From an uncultured Prevotellaceae bacterium (lineage in GTDB: Bacteria > Bacteroidota > Bacteroidia > Bacteroidales > Bacteroidaceae): a stretch of 64,000 nt of DNA. The stretch covers positions 27,401 through 91,400 of the forward strand of contig CAMIYC010000009.1 in the NCBI GenBank assembly GCA_946402905.1, read 5' to 3'. Made by a program: the position numbers and the translations under genes. The notes beneath the pieces were generated by a model. It did no database searches. It saw only the letters and a program-made list of their open reading frames with translations, and was not told where the DNA came from. This document shows positions 55,952 through 64,000 of this stretch, in pieces (position 1 is the stretch's first letter; the number at the start of each line of letters is the position of its first letter).

Positions 55952-57904
55952 ATGACCGAAGATATTTTCGACCCCAACCTCCAAAAAACTGAATACACAG
56001 ACGACAACATACGCACCCTCTCTGGCATAGAGCATATCCGCACACGCCCTGGCATGTATATCGGCCGGCTGGGCGACGGCTCCCTGCCCGAAGACGGCAT
56101 ATACGTGCTCCTCAAAGAGGTGATCGACAACTCCATCGACGAATTTAAGATGAACGCCGGCAAGCGCATCGAGATCGACATCGAGGACAACCTGCGCGTG
56201 CGCGTACGCGACTACGGCCGGGGCATCCCACAGGGCAAACTCATCGAGGCGGTGAGCGTGCTCAATACGGGCGGCAAATACGACTCCAAGGCTTTCAAGA
56301 AGAGTGTAGGACTCAACGGCGTCGGCGTCAAGGCCGTCAACGCCCTCAGCACCCGCTTCGAGGTGAGGTCGTTCAGGGAAGGACAAGTGCGCAGGGCCAC
56401 CTTCGAGCGTGGCGTGCTCACCTCCGACGTCACCGAGGAGACCACCGACGAAAACGGCACCTACATCTGGTTTGAGCCCGATGGCACCATGTTCAAGAAC
56501 TACCGCTTCCACGACGACATCGTGGAGACGATGCTGCGCAACTATACCTACCTCAACACCGGCCTGACCATCATGTACAACGGCCGCCGCATCCTCAGCC
56601 GCAACGGACTGGAAGACCTGCTCAACGACACCATGACCTCGCCGGGCATCTACCCCATCATCCACTGCAAGGGCGAGGACATCGAGATCGCCTTCACACA
56701 CACCAACCAGTATGGCGAGGAATACCACTCGTTTGTCAACGGGCAGCACACCACACAGGGTGGAACGCATCAGAGCGCTTTCAAGGAGCATATCGCTAAG
56801 ACCATCAAGGAGTTTGCCAACAAGGCCTTCGAATATGGAGACATCCGCAACGGACTGGTGGCAGCCATCGCCGTCAATATAGAGGAGCCTATGTTTGAGA
56901 GCCAGACCAAAATCAAACTCGGATCGCTCACCATGAGCCCCGACGGCGTGTCGGTCAATAAATACGTGGGCGACTTCATCAAACAGGAGGTGGACAATTA
57001 CCTGCACCGAAATCCCGACGTGGCTGAAGTGATGCTGCAGAAAATCGCCGAGAGCGAGAAAGAGCGCAAGGCCATGGCCGGTGTGACCAAACTGGCCCGG
57101 GAGCGTGCCAAGAAAGCCAACCTGCACAACCGCAAGCTGCGCGACTGCCGCATACACTTCAGCGACGTGAAAAACGACCGCAAGGAGGAGAGCTCCATCT
57201 TCATCACCGAGGGCGACTCGGCCAGCGGAAGCATCACCAAGAGCCGTGACGTCAACACGCAGGCGGTGTTCTCGCTCCGCGGAAAGCCACTCAATTCCTA
57301 CGGATTGACCAAGAAGGTGGTATACGAAAACGAGGAGTTCAACCTGCTGCAGGCGGCCCTCGACATCGAAGACGGACTCGACACTCTGCGCTACAACAAG
57401 GTGATCGTGGCCACAGACGCCGATGTCGACGGCATGCACATCCGGCTGCTCATCATCACGTTCTTCCTGCAGTTCTTCCCTGAGCTCATCAAGAAGGGGC
57501 ACGTCTACGTGCTGCAGACACCGCTCTTCCGTGTGCGCAACCGCCGCACCAAGATCAAGAACAAGGATATCGTGGCAGAGGCCGACCAGAAACTGGCCAA
57601 AGGCGAGCGCAAGACCGACTTCGTCACCCGCTACTGCTACAGCGACGAAGAGCGCGTCAATGCCATCCACGACCTCGGACCCGACCCGGAGATCACACGC
57701 TTCAAAGGACTGGGCGAGATCTCGCCCGAGGAATTCGTACACTTCATCGGACCCGACATCCGGCTCGAACAGGTGACCCTGCACAAAAACGACCAGGTGC
57801 AGAAACTGCTCGAATACTACATGGGCAAGAACACCATGGAGCGCCAGAATTTCATCATCGACAACCTCGTGGTCGAGGAGGACATCCCCGAAGAGGACTC
57901 ATAA
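55952..57904 (+). CDS. parE: DNA topoisomerase IV subunit B (ParE/GyrB family)
   Basis: GHKL ATPase: [66 protein letters not shown]. Confidence 0.93.
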   Translation: MTEDIFDPNLQKTEYTDDNIRTLSGIEHIRTRPGMYIGRLGDGSLPEDGIYVLLKEVIDNSIDEFKMNAGKRIEIDIEDNLRVRVRDYGRGIPQGKLIEAVSVLNTGGKYDSKAFKKSVGLNGVGVKAVNALSTRFEVRSFREGQVRRATFERGVLTSDVTEETTDENGTYIWFEPDGTMFKNYRFHDDIVETMLRNYTYLNTGLTIMYNGRRILSRNGLEDLLNDTMTSPGIYPIIHCKGEDIEIAFTHTNQYGEEYHSFVNGQHTTQGGTHQSAFKEHIAKTIKEFANKAFEYGDIRNGLVAAIAVNIEEPMFESQTKIKLGSLTMSPDGVSVNKYVGDFIKQEVDNYLHRNPDVAEVMLQKIAESEKERKAMAGVTKLARERAKKANLHNRKLRDCRIHFSDVKNDRKEESSIFITEGDSASGSITKSRDVNTQAVFSLRGKPLNSYGLTKKVVYENEEFNLLQAALDIEDGLDTLRYNKVIVATDADVDGMHIRLLIITFFLQFFPELIKKGHVYVLQTPLFRVRNRRTKIKNKDIVAEADQKLAKGERKTDFVTRYCYSDEERVNAIHDLGPDPEITRFKGLGEISPEEFVHFIGPDIRLEQVTLHKNDQVQKLLEYYMGKNTMERQNFIIDNLVVEEDIPEEDS

Positions 57905-57938
57905 ACATCCGTATCACCATCACATTACTCACACATAT

Positions 57939-59504
57939 ATGAAAAAAATCATCCTCGCAGCCATGCTGCTGCTCACCATAGGCGCACAGGCACAACAGAA
58001 ACGCATCAACGGTTTCGGACCCGCCGGCAAACTGCAGATGGCCGAGATGGCCGTCACCAACCTCTATGTCGACACGGTCGACGAGAACAAACTCGTCGAG
58101 GATGCCATCCGTGGCATGCTCGAGAAACTCGACCCCCACTCCACTTACTCCACCGCCAAAGAGGTGAAGTCGATGAACGAGTCGCTCGAAGGCAACTTCG
58201 AGGGCATCGGCGTGCAGTTTAATATGATGGAGGATACACTCGTGGTCATACAGACCATCTCCAACGGCCCCTCAGAGAAGGTGGGCATCGTAGCCGGCGA
58301 CCGCATCGTCAGCGTCAACGACACGGCCATAGCAGGCGTGAAAATGTCGAAAGAGGAAATCATGAAGCGACTCCGCGGACCCAAAGACAGCAAGGTGAGG
58401 CTGGGTATCGTACGCCCGGGCATCAGCGACCACCTCACCTTCAACGTCGTGCGCGACAAGATACCTGTCTACTCCATCGATGCCTCATATATGATACGGC
58501 CGGGCATAGGATATATCCGCATCGGCAACTTCGGGGCCACCACCTACGAGGAGTTCATGACGGCCATGAAGAAGCTGCAGGGCCAGGGTATGAACCGCCT
58601 CATCATCGACCTGCAGGACAACGGTGGGGGCTATCTGCAGACCGCTGTGATGATCGTCAACGAGTTTCTCAGCGAGGGCGACATGATTGTCTATACAGAG
58701 GGGCGCAAGGCTCCGCGGCGTGAATACCACGCCGACGGCCATACCAAGCTCTTCCAAGGCCCCGTGGCGGTGCTCATCAATGAGTATAGTGCCTCGGCGT
58801 CGGAGATCCTCTCCGGTGCCATCCAGGACCAGGACCGCGGCATCATCGTGGGCCGGCGCTCCTTCGGCAAGGGGCTGGTACAGCGCCCGCTGGAGTTTGA
58901 AGACGGCTCGATGATACGCCTCACCATCGCGCATTATTATACGCCCTCGGGCCGGTGCATCCAGAAACCCTATACCAAGGGCGACCAGAAAGACTATGCC
59001 ATGGATCTGGACAAACGCTTCAAAAACGGCGAGTTCACCAATGCCGACAGCATCCACTTCTCCGACTCGCTCAAATACTACACCCTGCGCGAGCACCGCA
59101 CCGTCTACGGCGGAGGAGGCATCATGCCCGACCATTTCGTGCCGCTCGACACCACCAAGTACACCAGGTTCCACCGCCAGCTCTCGGCCAAGAGCTATAT
59201 CATCAATGCCAACCTGAAATACATCGACGAGCACCGCAAGTCGCTGAAGAAGAAATACAAGACATTCGACGAATACAACAAAGGCTTTGAGGTGCCTCAA
59301 AGCCTGATAGACGATATCGTGAAAAAAGCCGCCGACGGCAACGTCAAGCCCAAAGACGACGACGAGCTCCAGCGCACGCTGCCTTATCTCACCGCACAGC
59401 TAAAAGCACTCATCGCCCGCGACCTCTGGGATATGACCGAGTATTTCCAGGTCATGAACGAGACCAACGACATCGTACTCAAAGCCGTTGAGGTATTGCA
59501 ATAA
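57939..59504 (+). CDS. S41 family C-terminal processing peptidase with PDZ domain
   Basis: LEKLDPHSTYSTAKEV; IGIQ-like GIGVQFNMMEDTLVV PDZ; VAVLINEYSASASEILSGAIQDQDRGIIVGRRSFGKGLVQ. Confidence 0.95.
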   Translation: MKKIILAAMLLLTIGAQAQQKRINGFGPAGKLQMAEMAVTNLYVDTVDENKLVEDAIRGMLEKLDPHSTYSTAKEVKSMNESLEGNFEGIGVQFNMMEDTLVVIQTISNGPSEKVGIVAGDRIVSVNDTAIAGVKMSKEEIMKRLRGPKDSKVRLGIVRPGISDHLTFNVVRDKIPVYSIDASYMIRPGIGYIRIGNFGATTYEEFMTAMKKLQGQGMNRLIIDLQDNGGGYLQTAVMIVNEFLSEGDMIVYTEGRKAPRREYHADGHTKLFQGPVAVLINEYSASASEILSGAIQDQDRGIIVGRRSFGKGLVQRPLEFEDGSMIRLTIAHYYTPSGRCIQKPYTKGDQKDYAMDLDKRFKNGEFTNADSIHFSDSLKYYTLREHRTVYGGGGIMPDHFVPLDTTKYTRFHRQLSAKSYIINANLKYIDEHRKSLKKKYKTFDEYNKGFEVPQSLIDDIVKKAADGNVKPKDDDELQRTLPYLTAQLKALIARDLWDMTEYFQVMNETNDIVLKAVEVLQ

Positions 59505-59551
59505 TACCTCACACGGCTCTTCTCAGATACTTCTTATGGTGGGTTCTATCC

Positions 59552-61231
59552 TTATCTCACACCGCCGCCGGAACCGCCGCCACTGAAGCCGCCGCCACCG
59601 CCGAAAGAGGAGGAGCCGCCGCCACCTGAACTGCGCGAAGAGACGGCCGACACCACATCGCGGCTGCCCAGGTAGGTGGCCGCCGTCAGACTGGGTACGA
59701 GATGCTCGTTGGTCAGGTTGCGTGTGATCTCGCTCATCTCCAGGAATTCGGGGTTGAGCTGCTTCATATCCTTCATCACCTGCTTGCCGATGCCGAAGAG
59801 GGTGGCATACACCAAGTAGTCGTTCCATAGGGCCACCTCGGAGAGGTGACGCTCATTGGCCAGGGTGAAGTCGTTGAGAAACTTGCGCAATCCAAACACC
59901 TGCTTCACAGGGGCGATGTCGCGCTTGCATTCCTTCAACGACATATTGGGCTCGGTGGTTTTCAGAAATTCCATCACCTCGTCTTCATGACGCTTCATCC
60001 ACCTGCGAAGCTCAAGGGGCTGCAGGATACGGTCGTCGCCGGCAGCCAGGCAGAAGATGTCGTAGAGCTTCCGCAAGGGGACGCTCTTGAGCAGGCGGTT
60101 GTTGGGATTGAAGTCACCCACGACGATGCAGTCCTGGGTCTTGCCTTCACCACCCATGATTTTCCTCAGTCCGGTGGGTGCAATATAATGCCTCTCGATA
60201 CGCAGCGTGCCCGTGCGGATCAGCCGCAGCACCATCGCACTGAGCAGGTTCTCCCTGTTGCCGTCCGAAAAAGTGTTGTAGGCTTGCAACATGCTATTGG
60301 CACGGAAGAGATTGCCGTCGAGGGGGATGTCGCGATACCAGTCGACCTCGCTCTCCAGTTTCTTGCGCGCGCGCCGCACCGACAGGCCGTGAAGTAAGGC
60401 CCACATAGAGATAACAAACACACCCAGGGCAGCCAGCAGCGACTCGAAATTCTCCTTGACAAACGTCCATGCGCTCTTACCTGTGCCCTGCTCATAGTCA
60501 CTGCCCTTGAAAGCCTCCTCGCGCACTTCCTCAAACGCCTTACTCACCGTCTCCACCGGATGGAGGATACCTTTCTCCAGCTCCATCATCACAATCATGG
60601 AGCTCTCAGGAGTCATCGGCTCACTCGTGGTGGCTACCACGGTACCCTCCACCTTGTCGATGCTGCCATGATAGCCGAAGCTCCAGATACGGATGGAGTC
60701 GTGGGGGAAACCGTATTCCAGCTCAGGTGCGGTGATGGTGACGGTGGCCTTTTGAGGGCTGGGGTTGATGTTGCGGGCCACAAACATGAAGTTGAACCCG
60801 TCGGTGCCCTCATAACTGCGCACCAGACGCGTCACCGTGTAGCGTATCGTATAGAGACGCTCACCACTGTCGCCCAGACCCCAGCACAGCTCATAGCCGT
60901 CGCTCTTGGTCACGATGCCGCAGCGCCCGGCCTTCTGCTGGCGGGAGCGGTCGATGTCCCACGCACCTTCATTGACATAGGTCCTGCCCTGTTCGTCAGA
61001 CACCGAGAAGTCGCGTATCTCGCTGCCGTTGAGGTGGCCGATGACAATATAGCTCTCGGTGCCCTCATGGTCGATCGACATCTGCCGCAGCTCGGTGATG
61101 TCGGCGTCGCCGTTGTCGTGGAGTTTCACCTCGATGCTGAGGTTGCGCAATGCGGGGCCGGCTGTCGTCATGGTCACGACAGCCAGCAATGCGAGGAGCA
61201 GCGACAGACGTTTACTGGCCGAATGCTTCAT
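59552..61231 (-). CDS. DUF2207-like membrane protein with Gly/Ser-rich C-terminus
   Basis: Start trimmed to MKHSASKRLSLLLALLAVV; MSIDHEGTESYIVIGHLNGSEIRDFSVSDEQG; tail SSGGGGSSSFGGGGGFSGGGSGGGVR. Confidence 0.85.
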   Translation of the reverse strand: MKHSASKRLSLLLALLAVVTMTTAGPALRNLSIEVKLHDNGDADITELRQMSIDHEGTESYIVIGHLNGSEIRDFSVSDEQGRTYVNEGAWDIDRSRQQKAGRCGIVTKSDGYELCWGLGDSGERLYTIRYTVTRLVRSYEGTDGFNFMFVARNINPSPQKATVTITAPELEYGFPHDSIRIWSFGYHGSIDKVEGTVVATTSEPMTPESSMIVMMELEKGILHPVETVSKAFEEVREEAFKGSDYEQGTGKSAWTFVKENFESLLAALGVFVISMWALLHGLSVRRARKKLESEVDWYRDIPLDGNLFRANSMLQAYNTFSDGNRENLLSAMVLRLIRTGTLRIERHYIAPTGLRKIMGGEGKTQDCIVVGDFNPNNRLLKSVPLRKLYDIFCLAAGDDRILQPLELRRWMKRHEDEVMEFLKTTEPNMSLKECKRDIAPVKQVFGLRKFLNDFTLANERHLSEVALWNDYLVYATLFGIGKQVMKDMKQLNPEFLEMSEITRNLTNEHLVPSLTAATYLGSRDVVSAVSSRSSGGGGSSSFGGGGGFSGGGSGGGVR

Positions 61232-61790
61232 CGAGGTTGGGATAATTGTTCTTCTTCTCCTCATCCACTGTGAGATAGGCTTTCTCTCGGAAATTGAGCA
61301 TAGAGGCCACAAACGACGACGGCCACATGCGCACCATGCGGTTCATCTTCGTGGCAGTGTCGTTGTAGACCATACGGCTCATGCGCACATTCTCCTCATA
61401 GGAGTTCACACTGTCCATCGTCTTCGCATACAGGTCGTTGGCCTTCAGGTCGGGATAGGCCTCGCCAATGGCCATCAGGCGGCCCAGCACTTGCGACAGC
61501 TCACCCTGCTGCTGCTTGGCCTCCTCGGCGGTCACCACCGTGCTCTGGCGGCGGGCGTTGATCACGTTGATCAGCGTCTCCGATTCATGCTTACTATATT
61601 TGGCTGCCGTCTTGGCAAGGGCCAGCAAGGCATCCCAGCGGGAGTTGAGCTGCACGGCAATCTGGCTCATGGCGTTCTTGCAAAGCTCGTCGAGATTGAC
61701 CAGCGTACGCTGGGTCTTGAAAATATACACTAACACAACGAGGACTAAGAAAATAATCAGTCCAAGGATCAATACCAATACTGTTACCAT
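61212..61790 (-). CDS. LemA family protein (second copy)
   Basis: TLVNLDELCKNAMSQIAVQLNSRWDALLALAKTAAKYSKHESETLINVINARR; overlaps the DUF2207-like start. Confidence 0.92.
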   Translation of the reverse strand: MVTVLVLILGLIIFLVLVVLVYIFKTQRTLVNLDELCKNAMSQIAVQLNSRWDALLALAKTAAKYSKHESETLINVINARRQSTVVTAEEAKQQQGELSQVLGRLMAIGEAYPDLKANDLYAKTMDSVNSYEENVRMSRMVYNDTATKMNRMVRMWPSSFVASMLNFREKAYLTVDEEKKNNYPNLDEAFGQ

Positions 61791-61946
61791 AGATTGAGTC
61801 GTTTTAATTGTTAATACAAAGCAAAGATAACGACATTTATTCTAATTAGCAACATTTTTACAAAAGAATAAACATTTTTTCTTTTTTATGGAGGAAAAAA
61901 AGTAATTTTGAAACCAAATAACAAAAACAAATACCTCACACCGAAA

Positions 61947-63275
61947 ATGAGAAAAATTTTCACCACGCTCTTCTGCGCCCTGGCCTTCCTCACAGCAGGG
62001 GCACAGGCTGCCATGGAAAAGACTGCCATGGAGATAGCCCGCGAGATGATGCCGGGATGGAACCTGGGCAATACCCTCGAAGCCAGCAACTGGCGCACCA
62101 ACACCGCCTTATGGAACAACGAAGGCGGACTTGATGCCGAAATTTCCTGGCAAGGCACCCGCACCACCCAGGAAGTGATCGACTATGTCAAACAGCAGGG
62201 CTTCCGCTCCGTGCGCATACCCTGCGCCTGGGCCCTGGGGCATATCACCGACGCCGAGGCAAAAACCATCGACGCGGCATGGATGAACCGCGTGAAAGAG
62301 GTGGTCGACTACTGCATCAACGCAGGACTATACGTCGTACTCAATGACCACTGGGACGGTGGATGGCTCGAAGAGCACATCGCCACCACCAATCGCAATA
62401 CCATCAACGGCTATAAAGACACCCTCACCAAACTGTGGACACAGATCGCTGAGGCTTTCAAAGACTATGACGAGCACCTGCTCTTCGCCGGACTCAACGA
62501 ACCCAACGCCGACAACCAGGCTGCCACCAACAACCTCATGGAATATCACCAGACCTTCGTCGATGCCGTACGCGCCACCGGAGGCAACAACGCACAGCGT
62601 GTACTCGTCGTGCAGGGACCGAGCACCGATGCCGAGAAAACCTGCCAGTATCTGTCACGCCTGCCCGACGACACTGCCACCGACCGTCTGGCCGTGGAGG
62701 TGCATCTCTACTATCCCTGGAATTTCTGGGGCATGGAAAAAGACGAGTCGTGGGGAAACTGCTTCTACTACTGGGGCGAGGGCAACCACGTGGCTGGCTC
62801 CAAACACAATGCCACCTACGGCGAGGAGGCCGACCTGCTCAACCTGGTCAAGAAACTGAAGGCAAAATTCACAAACAAGGGCATACCCGTCATCAACGGA
62901 GAGTATGGGGTCAACCATCGCTCCATCAGCGGAGCCAATGAGAGCCAGGAGAAACATGACGCCTCAATCAAGGCTTACTACAAATACATGAACAAGATAT
63001 GCTTCGAAAATGACATCGTGCCCATGGTGTGGGACATCAATTCTGGCGGTGGAATGACCATCATCGACCGCAGCCACCTCTCCATTGTATGCCCCTACAT
63101 GATGGATGGCATCACCGAGGCCATCGAAGAGACTGGCATACACAACGCCATTCAAGAGGTCTGCTCCCCCACCCCACTGCCATCTTCAGGCTTCTACAAC
63201 CTCGCCGGACAGCAGGTGGAGCATCCCATACACGGAATCTATATCCACAAAGGCAAAAAAGTCGTTTTCAGATAA
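61947..63275 (+). CDS. GH5 family endoglucanase-like glycoside hydrolase with T9SS type A-like CTD
   Basis: MMPGWNLGNTLEA; LFAGLNEPN (acid/base), PVINGEYGVNH (nucleophile); tail GFYNLAGQQVEHPIHGIYIHKGKKVVFR. Confidence 0.93.
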   Translation: MRKIFTTLFCALAFLTAGAQAAMEKTAMEIAREMMPGWNLGNTLEASNWRTNTALWNNEGGLDAEISWQGTRTTQEVIDYVKQQGFRSVRIPCAWALGHITDAEAKTIDAAWMNRVKEVVDYCINAGLYVVLNDHWDGGWLEEHIATTNRNTINGYKDTLTKLWTQIAEAFKDYDEHLLFAGLNEPNADNQAATNNLMEYHQTFVDAVRATGGNNAQRVLVVQGPSTDAEKTCQYLSRLPDDTATDRLAVEVHLYYPWNFWGMEKDESWGNCFYYWGEGNHVAGSKHNATYGEEADLLNLVKKLKAKFTNKGIPVINGEYGVNHRSISGANESQEKHDASIKAYYKYMNKICFENDIVPMVWDINSGGGMTIIDRSHLSIVCPYMMDGITEAIEETGIHNAIQEVCSPTPLPSSGFYNLAGQQVEHPIHGIYIHKGKKVVFR

Positions 63276-63288
63276 TGAAAACGACTTT
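63258..63288 (+). terminator. Hairpin overlapping the GH5 stop codon
   Basis: AAAGTCGTTTTCA-GATAA-TGAAAACGACTTT, 13-bp perfect stem; stop TAA lies in the loop; weak U tract. Confidence 0.55.
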
Positions 63289-63313
63289 CAAGTGAGGTGA
63301 ACGCACACCCTTT

Positions 63314-63507
63314 AGGTGGGTTCTATTAATTATGTCGAGGCGATTTTTGATTTTTAGTCGAGTGCAGAGTGTAAGTTGAAGAGGGAGTATAGCGGGCTAT
63401 ACGACCGATGAGACTTGACACTATGCACCGAATAAAAACAAAAAGCGACCGAAACAGATTGAGCAGAATAATGCCTATATATCAAACAGAATTAATAGAA
63501 CACACCT
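63314..63507 (-). mobile_element. 194-bp foldback/MITE-like element, copy 2 (inverted relative to copy 1)
   Basis: Reverse complement matches 33134-33327 with ~4 mismatches by eye; same length and ends. Confidence 0.85.
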
Positions 63508-63645
63508 TTATCTATAAAACCTGAAATCTGTAGGCTGATAGAAAAACCTGTTATACTCATCGGCACTCACATAGATCATATTGGTGTGTGTGCTGCATGT
63601 CAATGTGGCTTTCATTTTCTTCCAAATTTTCATTATTGTCTTCAT
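63508..63645 (-). CDS. Possible 45-aa small ORF
   Basis: MKTIMKIWKKMKATLTCSTHTNMIYVSADEYNRFFYQPTDFRFYR; stop codon abuts the foldback element. Confidence 0.25.
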   Translation of the reverse strand: MKTIMKIWKKMKATLTCSTHTNMIYVSADEYNRFFYQPTDFRFYR

Positions 63646-63891
63646 ATCCTTTATTTTTTTATGGGTGAATAAGCTATCTGTGTCATTTGACTATGCGAAG
63701 TTACAACGATTGGTGCCACGAACCATGCTTTCCACGATAATTTTCACCCAGATATAACGACAAGGATAGCATAAACACGACAAACCCACCCATGCGGCTC
63801 AAAATGTGTCGCATGGATGGGTTTGTTATCCTAAAATATAAACACCAAAGTATACCTTTGAAGGTATTACGCCACCACTTTCAGCTAAGCA

Positions 63892-64000
63892 CTACCTCAC
63901 CAGCTTCCTCCCGCCCTGGATATACACGCCATGCCGGGGTGGAGCGGAGAGGCGGCGGCCCTGGAGGTCGTAGATATAATCCGTGCTGTTGCCAGGACAC
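63892..64000 (-). CDS. 3' end of a secreted protein with T9SS type A-like CTD (partial)
   Basis: Minus-strand reading DYIYDLQGRRLSAPPRHGVYIQGGRKLVR* ; N-terminus outside the window. Confidence 0.75.
   Translation of the reverse strand, partial: CPGNSTDYIYDLQGRRLSAPPRHGVYIQGGRKLVR

Noticed and set aside
55499-57784. 761-aa minus-strand ORF
   Set aside because: Fully antisense to parE; composition (Val/Gly/His-rich, no domain sense) is the mirror of a GC-rich coding strand.

Overview
The window is a 64 kb stretch of a Bacteroidota chromosome, most likely Prevotellaceae. This rests on the SusC/SusD pair, GSIII glutamine synthetase, TTTG-N19/20-TAnnTTTG promoters and T9SS-type C-terminal tails. 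Most of it is housekeeping: nadD, gmk, yicC, tsaB, murA, rimM, dxr, rseP, glnN, cysS, ruvB, coaD, ybeY, parE. Also present are a small SusCD-type locus, two surface-glycan clusters each with a LicD gene, two LemA loci, and several large secreted proteins. Features most worth a second look: (1) a guanylate kinase ORF fused in frame behind a DUF559/PD-(D/E)xK nuclease-like domain, with no start codon of its own next to the P-loop and with G-quadruplex-capable palindromic repeats on both sides; (2) a SusC/TonB-dependent transporter fused to a coiled coil plus OmpA-like peptidoglycan-binding domain; (3) two ~98% identical 194-bp foldback (MITE-like) elements in opposite orientation, each just 3' of a gene for a CTD-tagged secreted protein; (4) several unrelated 8-9 bp minisatellite families packed against start codons in operons, two of which have been absorbed into proteins; (5) a lower-GC cassette of HisC-like PLP enzyme, LicC-like nucleotidyltransferase and LicD that could be a compact amino-alcohol-phosphate glycan decoration pathway. 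Identity statements come from reading the translations by eye; no database search was run.
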